Shown: positions 28,042-37,086 of the stretch, piece by piece
How positions within the stretch are numbered: the first letter of the stretch is position 1
Layout: every line of letters begins with the position of its first letter
NCBI RefSeq assembly: GCF_035989285.1
Contig: NZ_CP108513.1
Span: forward strand, 3,348,001 to 3,412,000
Length of the DNA stretch: 64,000 bases
Source of the DNA: Streptomyces sp. NBC_01235
Lineage (GTDB): Bacteria; Actinomycetota; Actinomycetes; Streptomycetales; Streptomycetaceae
Direction of reading: 5' to 3'
The notes under the pieces: model-generated
Databases searched by the model: none
What the model was told of the DNA's origin: nothing
What the model saw: the letters and a program-made list of their open reading frames with translations, nothing else
Made by a program: the position numbers and the translations under genes

Positions 28042-30539
28042 GTGGGCGGGCTCGACTGACGCTGTGCTCCGCGGCGGCGACGCTGTTGGCCTCGTGCGCC
28101 CTGCTGCCCCTGGTGGAACCGGCGACGTGGCTCCTCCAGGCGGCGTTCCTGCTGGCGATCCAGTCCGGGGTGGGCGCGGCGACCCGCCGGGTGCCACTGG
28201 CCCGGCCGCTGACCGTGGCCGTCCAGGCCCTGGTCACGCTGGTGCTGCTGACCCTGGTCTTCGCCCGGGAGCACGCCCTCGCCGGTCTGATCCCCGGCCC
28301 GGAGGCCTTCCGGCACTTCGGCGACCTGCTCCAGGCGGGCGCCGACGACGTGGGGCGGTATGCGATCCCGGCCCCGCTGTCCGACGGCATCCGGCTGATG
28401 GTGATCGGCGGGGTGCTGGTCATCGGCCTGGCGGTGGACACCCTCGCGGTGACGTTCCGCAACGCGGCCCCGGCCGGACTGCCGCTGCTGGCGCTGTACT
28501 CGGTGGCCGCGGGCCTGTCCGAGGGGGCGGCCGACTGGCTGTGGTTCCTGGTCGCCGCCGCCGGCTATCTGATGCTGCTGCTCGCCGAGAGCCGGGAACG
28601 GCTCTCGCAGTGGGGCCGGGTGTTCGGCGGGGCCCCGCGCAACGTGGGCGGGCAACCCGGTCCGGTGGCCCCGGTGCGCACCGGCCGGCGCATCGGCATG
28701 GCCGCGCTGGGCGTCGCCCTCGTGGTACCGCTGCTGCCGCTGCCTGCGATACAGGGCGGCCTGCTGGACGGGGCGGGCACCGGCGTGGGCGCGGGCAACG
28801 GCAGCGGGGGCACGATCTCCGCGGTGAACCCGCTGGTGTCGCTGCGCGACAGCCTGAACGTGGACGACGACCGCACGGTCCTGACCCTGCGCACCAACAC
28901 CAGCAACACCTCGGACCTGTACCTGCGGATCGTGTCCCTGGACGACTTCGACGGCACCACGTGGAAGCCGGCGAAGCGCCACATCGTCACCGTGCCGGAC
29001 GAGTTCCCCACGCCCACCGGCCTGGGCCCCGACGTCAAGCGCGCGGAGGTCACGACCCGGATCGCGGCCGCCGCCGGCTACGCGCAGGACTGGCTGCCGA
29101 TGCCGTATCCGCCCAGCGGCGTGCAGATCAAGGGCAACTGGCGTTACGAGCCGGTCGGCATGACCCTCGTCGGCGACCACGGCCAGAACACCAGCGGCAA
29201 GACGTACCAGGTGACGAGCCTCGACGTGCAGCCGACGGCGGAGCAGCTGGCCTCGGCTCCCGAGGCGCCGAGCTCGGTGCGCAAGGACTACACCAAGGTC
29301 CCGGACTCCCTGCCGACAGTGGTGTCGGAGCGGGCCCGTGAGATCACCAAGGGCGCCACCAGCGACTACGAGAAGGCGGTCAAGCTCCAGGACTACTTCG
29401 CGGTGACGGGCGGCTTCGAGTACGACACCCAGGTAGAGGTCGGCAGCGGCCCGGGCGCGATCGCCCGCTTCCTGCGGGACAAGCAGGGTTTCTGCGTGCA
29501 CTTCTCGTTCGCGATGGCCGCGATGGCCCGCACGCTGGGCATACCGGCGCGGGTCGCGGTGGGCTTCGCGCCGGGTTCCCCGCAGGCGGACGGTTCGGTG
29601 GCGGTGAGCCTGAAGGACGCGCACGCCTGGCCGGAGCTGTACTTCGAGGGCGTGGGCTGGACCCGCTTCGAGCCGACCCCGACCCGCGGCACGACGCCCA
29701 CGTACACGCTGCCGGACACCCCGGGCGAAGCCGTCCCCGACCTGCCGCAGGCGTCGCGCTCGGCGAACGCGGTGCCGTCGGCCGAGCCCTCGGCGAGCAC
29801 CAGCTGCTCGGTTCAGGACAAGAAGCTCGAGGGCTGCGCGGGCGCGCTGCCGGTCAACCAGACGGGACAGGGCGGCGGCGGTACCCCGTGGTACGAGATC
29901 GCCGGCTGGACGCTGCTGGGGGGCGCGGGCCTCGCCCTGCCCCTGCTGCCGATGCTGTGGCGGCTGAGACGGCGTTCGGTGCGGCTGGCGTCCGCCCAGC
30001 ACTCCGCGTCCGCGGCGTCCGGGGCACCCCCGGGCCGGCGCAAGGACGGCGGCGACGGCCGGCAGGCGGACGACGCCGGTCCCGCGGTGCTGCTGGACGT
30101 GCCGCCGCAGGAAGCCGGTGAGGCGGCCGTCGGGCATGTGCTGGCGGTGTGGCGCGAGCTCACCGACACGGCCTGGGACTACGGCATCGAGCCGGACGAG
30201 GCGCTGACCCCGCGGCGCGCGGCGGCGCGGATCGTCCGGATCGGCGAGCTGGACGAGACGGTGAGCCGTGCGGTGCACCGGGTCGCGGGCGCCGTGGAAC
30301 AGGTGCTGTACGCCCCGGAGCCGAGGGCGGAGGCCGGTCTGGCCGACGAGGTCCGCACGGTCCGGGCGGCCCTGCGGGAGAAGGTCGGCTGGACCACGCG
30401 GGTGCGTGCCGTCGTGGCGCCGCGTTCGGCCATCCGCGCGGTCTGGGACCTCACCGACCGCTGGACGGGCCTCAAGGCGTCCTGGACGGCCCGTCTGACG
30501 GCTCTGGTACGCCGACCGTCCGGCCAGCAGAGCGGCTGA
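28038..30539 (+). CDS. Membrane transglutaminase-like protein (DUF3488 / TgpA type)
   Basis: 833 residues: about six N-terminal membrane segments (residues 5-245), an external transglutaminase-fold domain, one more membrane segment (about 618-640) and a C-terminal DUF4129-like region. The catalytic Cys C486 (GFCVHFSF) and His H529 (KDAHAWPEL) are present; the third triad position reads FEPTP, Glu where many have Asp. Start ATG overlaps the previous stop (ATGA). With MoxR and DUF58 it forms a conserved three-gene unit, possibly cross-linking or cleaving external proteins; substrate unknown. Confidence 0.9.
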   Translation: MSGRARLTLCSAAATLLASCALLPLVEPATWLLQAAFLLAIQSGVGAATRRVPLARPLTVAVQALVTLVLLTLVFAREHALAGLIPGPEAFRHFGDLLQAGADDVGRYAIPAPLSDGIRLMVIGGVLVIGLAVDTLAVTFRNAAPAGLPLLALYSVAAGLSEGAADWLWFLVAAAGYLMLLLAESRERLSQWGRVFGGAPRNVGGQPGPVAPVRTGRRIGMAALGVALVVPLLPLPAIQGGLLDGAGTGVGAGNGSGGTISAVNPLVSLRDSLNVDDDRTVLTLRTNTSNTSDLYLRIVSLDDFDGTTWKPAKRHIVTVPDEFPTPTGLGPDVKRAEVTTRIAAAAGYAQDWLPMPYPPSGVQIKGNWRYEPVGMTLVGDHGQNTSGKTYQVTSLDVQPTAEQLASAPEAPSSVRKDYTKVPDSLPTVVSERAREITKGATSDYEKAVKLQDYFAVTGGFEYDTQVEVGSGPGAIARFLRDKQGFCVHFSFAMAAMARTLGIPARVAVGFAPGSPQADGSVAVSLKDAHAWPELYFEGVGWTRFEPTPTRGTTPTYTLPDTPGEAVPDLPQASRSANAVPSAEPSASTSCSVQDKKLEGCAGALPVNQTGQGGGGTPWYEIAGWTLLGGAGLALPLLPMLWRLRRRSVRLASAQHSASAASGAPPGRRKDGGDGRQADDAGPAVLLDVPPQEAGEAAVGHVLAVWRELTDTAWDYGIEPDEALTPRRAAARIVRIGELDETVSRAVHRVAGAVEQVLYAPEPRAEAGLADEVRTVRAALREKVGWTTRVRAVVAPRSAIRAVWDLTDRWTGLKASWTARLTALVRRPSGQQSG

Positions 30540-30597
30540 GGCAGAACGGCCGGCCCCGAAGAGCGGCCGGCGAAGAGCGGCGGTAACAGCACACACG

Positions 30598-30635
30598 TGA
30601 GGGGGCGACCACCCGGCCGGGTGGTCGCCCCCTCA
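30598..30635. terminator. Bidirectional terminator
   Basis: Perfect 17-bp stem (30598-30614 with 30619-30635) around GGCC, a 38-base palindrome. Flanking AACAGC and GCTGTT can extend it. Lies between the convergent transglutaminase and DUF3040 genes. Confidence 0.9.
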
Positions 30636-30658
30636 ACGCTGTTGGTACTGGGGCGGTG

Positions 30659-31063
30659 TCAGTGGCCGCCCTGCTCGTCACGGCGGCGCTGCCAGCGCTG
30701 CTCGATCCGGTCCATCATCGAGCGCTTCTGCCGAGTCTGGCCGCGGGTGTGCGGGGCGCCCGGGGCGCCTGCCGCGGCTTGCTCGCCCGGCTTGGGTGCC
30801 TTGCGCCAGCCGGTCACGGCGAGCACCGCGCAGCCCAGCATGACGAGGAACCCCACCACGCTCAGCCAGACCTGTTTGGCGACCATACCGGCCATGAGGA
30901 GCGCGATTCCCACGAGGAAGCCAGCGACCGCCTGGTAGACCCGCCGCCGGGTGTACGTACGCAGCCCGCTTCCCTCGAGCGCCGACGCGAACTTGGGATC
31001 TTCGGCGTACAGCGCTCGCTCCATCTGCTCGAGCATGCGCTGCTCGTGCTCCGAGAGCGGCAC
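30659..31063 (-). CDS. DUF3040 membrane protein
   Basis: 134 residues. Begins MPLSEHEQRMLEQMERALYAEDPKFA, the DUF3040 hallmark, then two membrane segments (about 43-62 and 67-84) and a basic C-terminal tail. Homologous to M. tuberculosis Rv2169c by position and sequence type; function unknown. GTG start with GAGGAGG 8 bases upstream. Confidence 0.9.
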   Translation of the reverse strand: MPLSEHEQRMLEQMERALYAEDPKFASALEGSGLRTYTRRRVYQAVAGFLVGIALLMAGMVAKQVWLSVVGFLVMLGCAVLAVTGWRKAPKPGEQAAAGAPGAPHTRGQTRQKRSMMDRIEQRWQRRRDEQGGH

Positions 31064-31339
31064 GGAGTCCTCCTCATCGTGCAGTCGCCGGGGCGACCCG
31101 GGGGGTCCCTTCAGGATAGGCAGGGAATCGCCCCCGTGAAACCCGCCCCTCTACGCCAATTGGCCAACCGGAGCCCGCCATGGACGTCCCGGCCCGCTGA
31201 GGTTTCCATTCCCCGGCGGCCGACCCGTCATGCCGGGCGGTCTCCCTCGATCATACGGCGCACAGCGCCCGAACGGGGGGCCTGTGGCGTACTCCATGCG
31301 CAGCCAAGGCCCTGATCAGGGGTGCGCCCCAGGAGGCGC

Positions 31340-32167
31340 TCAGGTCCCTTCTGTCCCCCGCGTCTCCCCGAGGACGTGAAGCTGGGTGGCCACGGAGTGG
31401 AAGGCGGGGAGTTCGGCAGCGGCCTCCTCCAGCTTCAGCAGGGCCTCCAGGGCGCCCGGCTCGGTGTCCACGAGCACGCCGGGGACGAGGTCGGCGAAGA
31501 CCCGCACGCCGTGTACGGCGCCGACCCGAAGGCCCGCTCCCTCGACCAGTTCGGTGAGCTGCTCGGCGGTGAAGCGACGCGGCACGGGGTCGCCCGCGCC
31601 CCAGCGCCCGTCGGGGCTGGTGAGTGCCTGCCGGGCCTCCTTGAAGTGGCCGGCGAGGGCCCTCGCGAGCACGGCTCCGCCGAGGCCGGCGGCGAGGAGG
31701 CTGAGGACGCCCTCGGAGCGCAGGGCGGCCACCGCGTTGCGGACGCCCTCGGCCGGGTCGTCGACGTACTCCAGGACGCCGTGGCACAGGACGGCGTCGT
31801 AGCCGCCGCGCTCGACCACGTCGAAGAGGCCGTGGGCGTCGCCCTGGACGCCCTGCACGCGGTCGGCGACGCCGGCCTCGGCGGTGCGGCGCTCCAGGGC
31901 GAACAGCGCGTTGGGGCTGGGGTCGACCACGGTGACCCGGTGCCCGAGGAGGGCGACGGGTACCGCGAAGTTGCCGCTGCCGCCGCCGGTGTCCAGGACG
32001 TCCAGCGACTCACGGCCGGTCGCCTTGACCCGGCGTTCGAGGGCGTCCTGGAGGACCTCCCAGACCACGGCGGTACGGAGGGAGGCGCGGGGCCGGGAGG
32101 GGGCGGAGCGCTGCGACGTCGGCTGAGGACTGTGGTGGGAGACGGGCGGGCGCATCGGGTCCGACAC
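31340..32167 (-). CDS. Class I SAM-dependent methyltransferase
   Basis: 275 residues. SAM-binding motif VLDTGGGSGNFAVPVALLG with a following acidic strand end VVDPSPNA, and the later CHGVLEYVDDP motif fit a Methyltransf_11/25 enzyme. First 30 residues are disordered. Substrate not evident. GTG start with GAGGAG. The 276-base gap downstream (31064-31339) shows no gene. Confidence 0.85.
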   Translation of the reverse strand: MSDPMRPPVSHHSPQPTSQRSAPSRPRASLRTAVVWEVLQDALERRVKATGRESLDVLDTGGGSGNFAVPVALLGHRVTVVDPSPNALFALERRTAEAGVADRVQGVQGDAHGLFDVVERGGYDAVLCHGVLEYVDDPAEGVRNAVAALRSEGVLSLLAAGLGGAVLARALAGHFKEARQALTSPDGRWGAGDPVPRRFTAEQLTELVEGAGLRVGAVHGVRVFADLVPGVLVDTEPGALEALLKLEEAAAELPAFHSVATQLHVLGETRGTEGT

Positions 32168-32375
32168 GGCAGTTGACTCCTCGGCGCGGCACCGCCTCTT
32201 GCGCGGCGGAGCGAACGGGCTGCCTCCCCCGGCACCGGCCCGGGGTGCGGGCGGGCCGTGGGAAGGCTTCAGGCGTCTTCCACCCTATTGCCTCCGGCGC
32301 CTTGCCGGTCACGGTGGCGCGGCACGGCGACAGGGCACGTCGGCCCGGCTGCGGCCCTGCGTGTGGCAGGGCACC

Positions 32376-32939
32376 TCAGCCCGCGTCCGGCAGGTCGCGC
32401 TCCGCGCCGGAACCGCCCGGGTCGCTCCCCTCCTGGCGTGGCTGCGGCAGGATCGGCTGGAGCACCAGCATGCGTTCGACGAGGCGGAGGAACATCGCCA
32501 CGTCGCGGATCAGGTCGTCGGCGTCCCGGCGCCCGGCCGCGCCCTGGATGCCCGCCTCGGCCCGGGCGCGGCGCCGGGCCCCGGAGGCGAACAGCGCGCT
32601 CCACTCGGCGAGTTCGGGCGCTATCTCCGGGAGCACTTCCCAGGCGCTGCGGATGCGGGCCCGGCGACGGGGGGAGGGTTCCGGGCGGCCCCGGGCGGCG
32701 AGCACGGCCGCCGCGGTGCGCAGGGCCGCGAGGTGGGCCGTGGCGTAGCGCTCGTTGGGGGTTTCGAGGAGGGCCGCCTCATCCAGCCCGGCGCGGGCCT
32801 GGGCCAGCAGATCGAGGGCGGCGGGCGGGGCCGTGGTGCGGCGCAGCACGGGGTGCACGTCGCTCGCCGGGCCGGTCAGTGAGGGGGCAGGGCCGGTGGC
32901 GCGGCGCCGGTTTGCGGCGGCTGCGTGGTGGTGGGCCAT
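32376..32939 (-). CDS. SAV_6107-type HEPN-like protein
   Basis: 187 residues, all-alpha with many Ala/Arg/Leu. The core LLAQARAGLDEAALLETPNERYATAHLAALRTAAAVLAARG matches the actinobacterial family Pfam names SAV_6107 (HEPN-like fold), whose function is unknown. ATG at 32939 has a perfect AGGAGG 7 bases upstream. Stands alone between the methyltransferase and the divergent ABC operon. Confidence 0.75.
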   Translation of the reverse strand: MAHHHAAAANRRRATGPAPSLTGPASDVHPVLRRTTAPPAALDLLAQARAGLDEAALLETPNERYATAHLAALRTAAAVLAARGRPEPSPRRRARIRSAWEVLPEIAPELAEWSALFASGARRRARAEAGIQGAAGRRDADDLIRDVAMFLRLVERMLVLQPILPQPRQEGSDPGGSGAERDLPDAG

Positions 32940-33041
32940 GACGAACCTCCTGTCGTCTGTGTGACGGCACCTCCTCATACGGTGGTGCCGTATGTGCCCA
33001 TCGTGCGGTATGCCACTGACAATCCGTTCTGAACTGGGCTT

Positions 33042-33070
33042 TTGCTTCGATCGAAGGTTCGGGCTAGTTT
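33042..33070 (+). promoter_or_regulatory. Promoter of the ABC-Pip-TetR operon
   Basis: -35 TTGCTT (33042-33047), 17-base spacer, -10 TAGTTT (33065-33070); transcription would start near 33077, inside the operator palindrome. Confidence 0.6.
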
Positions 33071-33074
33071 TTGC

Positions 33075-33088
33075 ACTGACCAGTCAGT
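33075..33088. promoter_or_regulatory. Candidate TetR operator
   Basis: ACTGAC-CA-GTCAGT, a 6-2-6 inverted repeat right after the -10 box, over the predicted start site. TetR-family regulators often bind this sort of site, and a TetR gene closes the operon, so autoregulation is the natural reading. Confidence 0.65.
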
Positions 33089-33115
33089 TCAAATTGGCGA
33101 TACCAGGGGGAACCT

Positions 33116-33943
33116 GTGGACGGAGTCGGTGTCACAGCCGACGGCTTCGGGCTCCGAGGCCCTCGCGGATGGGCTTTCCGAGGCATCGGTGTCGACGCGG
33201 AGCCGGGCTCGCTGCTCGCGATCGAGGGACCCTCCGGCTCCGGCCGGACGAGCCTGCTGCTCGCCCTCACCGGACGGATGAAGGCCACCGAGGGGACGGC
33301 GACCGTGGGCGGGGCACGGCTGCCGAAGCAGCTCGCGGCCGTGCGTCGCGTCGCCGCGCTCGCGCACGTCGCCGGGGTGACCGACCTCGACCCGGCCCTG
33401 ACCGTCGGGGAGCACCTGCACGAACGGGCCCTGCTGCAACGTCGGTTCGGCGGCTCCGTACGAGAGCTGTTGCGCCCGCGCGCGGAGCGGGCCACGGAGT
33501 CGGGGCGGCGGATCGACTCCGCGCTCGCCGCCGCCGGGCTCGACCCCGAGACCCTGCCCAAGGGCTCGCGGACCGCCGTCCGCGATCTGGAGCGTCTCGA
33601 AGCCCTGCGGCTGTCCCTGGCGCTGGCGCTCATCGGACGTCCCGGGCTGCTCGGCGTCGACGACATCGACCTGAAGCTGACGGACGCCGAGCGGGAGGAG
33701 GTCTGGGCCCTGCTCAGGTCCCTCGCCGAGGCCGGGACGACTGTCCTCGCGGTGTGCGGCGAGGCCCCCGAGGGCACCGTCACGGTCGCCACGCGCGCGG
33801 ACACCGTCACGCCCGCCCGGGAGACCACCACCGAGACCACCACGTCCGCGGAGACCGAACGGGACGGGTCCACCGGGACCGAGCAGGAAACCGAGCAGGA
33901 AGAGGAGGCCGCGGATGCGCTCGCCGAAACTGGCCGCGCTTGA
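33116..33943 (+). CDS. ABC-type ATPase with degenerate nucleotide-binding motifs
   Basis: 275 residues, ABC ATPase fold. The P-loop reads GPSGSGRT (38-45) with Arg44 where Lys is expected; the Walker B strand is GLLGVDD (177-183) with Asp183 in place of the catalytic Glu; and the LSGGQ signature is not recognisable (the equivalent stretch is SRTAVRDLERLEALR). A Thr/Glu-rich tail (about 235-275) follows. GTG start with AGGGGGAAC. Overlaps the next gene by 29 bases. It could bind nucleotide weakly or act as a structural partner of the YhgE/Pip protein. Confidence 0.75.
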   Translation: MDGVGVTADGFGLRGPRGWAFRGIGVDAEPGSLLAIEGPSGSGRTSLLLALTGRMKATEGTATVGGARLPKQLAAVRRVAALAHVAGVTDLDPALTVGEHLHERALLQRRFGGSVRELLRPRAERATESGRRIDSALAAAGLDPETLPKGSRTAVRDLERLEALRLSLALALIGRPGLLGVDDIDLKLTDAEREEVWALLRSLAEAGTTVLAVCGEAPEGTVTVATRADTVTPARETTTETTTSAETERDGSTGTEQETEQEEEAADALAETGRA

Positions 33944-35999
33944 GCTCCGGCGCTTCGGCCGGGGCAGACTCCCCCGGGCCGCGCTCGTCGCGCTCCTGCT
34001 GCTGCCGCTGCTGTACGGCGCGCTGTACCTGTGGTCGTTCTGGGACCCGTACGGCAGGCTCGACCGGATCCCCGTCGCGCTCGTGAACGACGACAAGGGG
34101 GCGACCGCCGACGGGAAGAAGATCAGCGCCGGGGACGACATCACGAAGGGCCTGCGCGACAGCGAGGTCTTCGACTGGCACGAGGTGAGTGCCGCCGAGG
34201 CACGCGCGGGCGTGGAGGACGGCAGGTACTACCTGTCGCTGACCATGCCGGCCGACTTCAGCCGGCGTATCGCCTCCAGTGCGGGCGACTCCCCCGAGAC
34301 GAGCGCCCTTCAGGTGCGCACGAACGACGCGAACAACTACATCGTCGGGCAGATCTCGCGGACGGTCTTCAGCGAGGTGCGCACGGCCGCGTCCACGAAG
34401 ACCTCGCGCTCCTTCCTGGACAAGATCTTCGTGTCCTTCTCCGACATCCACGGCGCGACCGCGAAGGCCGCCGACGGGGCCGACGACCTCAAGGGCGGCA
34501 TCGGGAAGGCCGAGGCGGGCTCCAAGGACCTCGCCGACGGGCTGAGCGACGCCAAGGACGGCAGCGGCAAGCTGGCGAAGGGCCTGAAGAAGCTCGACAA
34601 GGGCGCCGACAACCTCCAGGACGGGTCGCAGAAGGTCGCGGACGGCACACAGACGCTCGCCGACAAGGTCAACGGGGTCGCCGACGCGGTGGGGCCCTTC
34701 CTGAAGGACAACGAGAAGACCATCGGGGACACCGCCCAGCTGGTCGCCGACTCCGCCAAGGTGATCGGCGACAACCTGGAGACCCTGGTGAAGGCGGCGC
34801 CGACCGCCGCCGAGGGCGCCCACACGGCCTCGGACACGCTCGCCGCCGTCCACAAGGCCCGCTGTGAGACGCAGCTGCTGCCGGACCCCGCCTGCGCCGA
34901 CCTGGAGAAGGCCAAGGACGCGGCCGCCGACGTGGCGAAGGTCGCCGACGACCTCAACACGCTGATCGCCGACCAGGACGGCGACCTGAAGACGCTCCGC
35001 ACGAACCTCGCCGCCCTCCAGACGCAGGCGCAGTCGCTCGCCGACAGCGCCCCGCACCTCTCCGAGGACCTCGACGACGCCGTGTCCAAGGTCAACGCGC
35101 TGAACACGGGCGCCGCGAAGGTCGCCAAGGGCGCCAAGAAGCTGAACACCGGGCTCGGCACGGCCAAGACGGGATCGGTCGACCTGGACGAGGGCGTCGG
35201 CAAGCTGGAGACGGGCGCCCAGGACCTCAACGGCGGCATGTTCAAGCTCTCCGACGGTTCCGGGAAGCTCGCCGACGGCCTGCACGACGGCGCCGAGCAG
35301 ATCCCCGACTACGACGAGCGGCAGCGCGACGCGCGTACCGCCGTCATGGCGGACCCCGTGCGACTCGCCTCCCAGGATCTGCACAAGGCGGCCAACTACG
35401 GCACCGGCTTCGCCCCGTACTTCATCCCGCTGTCGCTGTGGGTGGGCGCGATGGTGGCGTACATGCTGATCGCGCCGATGAACCGGCGCGCACTCGCCGC
35501 GGGCGCCTCGGCCTGGCGCATCGCGCTGGCGGGCTGGCTGCCGGTGGTCGCGGTCGGGGTGCTCCAGACGGCGGCGCTGATGGCCGTGCTGCACTGGGCG
35601 ATCGGCCTGGAGATGGCGCGTGCGGCCGGCACCGTGGGCTTCCTGTTCCTCGTGACGGCGTGCTTCGCGGCTCTCGTGCAGTGGCTCAACGCGCGCTTCG
35701 GAGCGGCGGGCCGGATCCTCGTACTCGCCCTGCTGATGCTGCAGTTGACGTCGGCGGGCGGCACGTACCCGGTGCAGACCAGCCCCGGCTTCTTCAACGC
35801 GATCCACCCCTACCTGCCGATGAGTTACGTCGTCGAGGCCCTCAGGAGGCTCATCACGGGCGGTGGCCTGGAACCGGTGTGGCACGCGTGCGTGGTGCTC
35901 GTCGCCTTCACCGCGGGCGCCCTCGCGCTGACGGCTCTGTCGGCGCGCCGCCGCCAGGTGTGGACGCTGGACCGGCTGCACCCGGAGCTGAGCCTGTGA
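33915..35999 (+). CDS. YhgE/Pip-domain membrane protein
   Basis: 694 residues, ABC-2-like membrane protein. One membrane segment near the N terminus (about 22-42), a large external region, and about five membrane segments from residue 505 to 680. The external part from about 190 to 470 is a run of 7- and 11-residue repeats rich in ADG, KDG and LADGL units, predicted to form a long helical stalk. Related proteins (YhgE, Pip, MmpL-like exporters) serve as phage receptors or in type VII-like secretion in Gram-positives. ATG start with GAGGAGG. Confidence 0.9.
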   Translation: MRSPKLAALELRRFGRGRLPRAALVALLLLPLLYGALYLWSFWDPYGRLDRIPVALVNDDKGATADGKKISAGDDITKGLRDSEVFDWHEVSAAEARAGVEDGRYYLSLTMPADFSRRIASSAGDSPETSALQVRTNDANNYIVGQISRTVFSEVRTAASTKTSRSFLDKIFVSFSDIHGATAKAADGADDLKGGIGKAEAGSKDLADGLSDAKDGSGKLAKGLKKLDKGADNLQDGSQKVADGTQTLADKVNGVADAVGPFLKDNEKTIGDTAQLVADSAKVIGDNLETLVKAAPTAAEGAHTASDTLAAVHKARCETQLLPDPACADLEKAKDAAADVAKVADDLNTLIADQDGDLKTLRTNLAALQTQAQSLADSAPHLSEDLDDAVSKVNALNTGAAKVAKGAKKLNTGLGTAKTGSVDLDEGVGKLETGAQDLNGGMFKLSDGSGKLADGLHDGAEQIPDYDERQRDARTAVMADPVRLASQDLHKAANYGTGFAPYFIPLSLWVGAMVAYMLIAPMNRRALAAGASAWRIALAGWLPVVAVGVLQTAALMAVLHWAIGLEMARAAGTVGFLFLVTACFAALVQWLNARFGAAGRILVLALLMLQLTSAGGTYPVQTSPGFFNAIHPYLPMSYVVEALRRLITGGGLEPVWHACVVLVAFTAGALALTALSARRRQVWTLDRLHPELSL

Positions 36000-36043
36000 G
36001 GATCCGGCGTCCGGCGGCCCGGGTTCCTGTGACAATCGGGACC

Positions 36044-36670
36044 ATGGAAAGCAGCACCACCCCGGGCGGCCGCACCCGCCGCGAGACCACCCGGCAGAAG
36101 CTCTACGAGGCGGCCGTCACACTCATCGCCGAGCAGGGCTTCTCCGCGACCACGGTGGACGAGATCGCCGAACGGGCCGGCGTCGCGAAGGGCACGGTCT
36201 ACTACAACTTCGCGAGCAAGTCGGTCCTCTTCGAGGAACTGCTGAGGCACGGCGTGGGCCTCCTCACCGCCTCGCTGCGGGAGGCCGCCGAGCGCACCGT
36301 GCGGGAGGGCGGCAGCAAGGTCGACGCGCTGGACGCGATGGTCCGCGCGGGCCTCGTCTTCATCAACCGCTACCCGTCCTTCACCCAGCTCTACGTGGCC
36401 GAGCTGTGGCGCACCAACCGGGCCTGGCAGTCCACCCTCATGGTGGTCCGCCAGGAGGCGGTGGCCGTCGTGGAGGGGGTGCTGCGCGAGGGTGTCGACA
36501 ACGGTGAGTTCAGCGACGAGATCGACGTACAGCTGACGGCGGCCGCGCTGGTCGGCATGGTGCTGGTGGCCGCCCTGGACTGGCAGGCCTTCCAGCCGGA
36601 GCGGTCCCTGGACGATGTCCACTCGGCGCTGTCGCGGCTGCTCCAAGGGCGGGTGAGCGGTCACCGCTGA
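36044..36670 (+). CDS. TetR-family transcriptional regulator
   Basis: 208 residues. N-terminal helix-turn-helix (about 17-62) with the TetR signature TVDEIAERAGVAKGTVYYNFASKSVLFEELL, then a ligand-binding domain of the TetR_C type. Follows the Pip gene by 44 bases in the same direction and probably represses the operon through the palindrome at 33075-33088. ATG at 36044; a -10-like GACAAT 7 bases upstream suggests an added leaderless transcript. An in-frame GTG five codons earlier is possible. Confidence 0.93.
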   Translation: MESSTTPGGRTRRETTRQKLYEAAVTLIAEQGFSATTVDEIAERAGVAKGTVYYNFASKSVLFEELLRHGVGLLTASLREAAERTVREGGSKVDALDAMVRAGLVFINRYPSFTQLYVAELWRTNRAWQSTLMVVRQEAVAVVEGVLREGVDNGEFSDEIDVQLTAAALVGMVLVAALDWQAFQPERSLDDVHSALSRLLQGRVSGHR

Positions 36671-36682
36671 CCGAGGCCCCAG

Positions 36683-36779
36683 GCGCGCGTGCAGACGTAG
36701 GGGCCGCACGCGCGCGTGCACACGAAAGCGCCGGTCCGTGGTGGCCACGTCCCCCGTGGGCCGCCTCGAACCGGCGCTT
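36683..36779. terminator. Two hairpins ending the TetR operon
   Basis: GCGCGCGTGC / GCACGCGCGC (36683-36692, 36706-36715), then a larger stem AAGCGCCGGT / ACCGGCGCTT (36726-36735, 36770-36779) whose interior GGCCACG...CGTGGGCC also pairs. Confidence 0.7.
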
Positions 36780-37073
36780 CCTCGTGCTCCCCCGTTTCCC
36801 CCGTTACCTCCCCCGTCGAACCCCCGTTCGGTCTTCCCCCGGGGTACCCCCCGTGCCTCGCTCCCGCCGAACTGGCCGGCGGAAGGAGCGGATCGAGGGC
36901 CGCTCCGTTCCGGCGCCCCGTGTCGCCGGTGCCGGAGCCGCGCCCCTTCTCCGTGCCTCCACTCTCCCGTTCGCGCAGGTCGGCTCCCATCCGCGCGCGT
37001 ACTCAACTCACCCCCTAGGTACGCGTACTCAGGCCTGCGCACTCACCCCCAGGACGCCGCACTGCCGACTGGT
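36780..37073. other. C-rich gap with direct repeats
   Basis: About 290 bases with no supported gene. The strand is C-rich with several CCCCCGTT repeats at its left end. CGCGTACTCA occurs at 36996-37005 and 37022-37031, each followed by ACTCACCCCC, just upstream of the next promoter. Confidence 0.4.
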
Positions 37074-37079
37074 TACTAT
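37074..37079 (+). promoter_or_regulatory. -10 box 7 bases before the DUF4126 gene
   Basis: TACTAT, a strong -10 hexamer, ends 7 bases before the GTG at 37087, placing the mRNA 5' end at the start codon. Confidence 0.55.
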
Positions 37080-37086
37080 CGCGTCC

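Noticed and set aside
30598..30635. 38-base palindrome as a possible insertion-element end or attachment site
   Set aside because: It lies exactly between two converging genes and reads as a bidirectional terminator; no second copy or target duplication seen.
36784..37086. N-terminal extension of the DUF4126 gene by about 100 codons
   Set aside because: The extension is Pro/Arg-rich noise from C-rich DNA, and a strong -10 box lies inside it.
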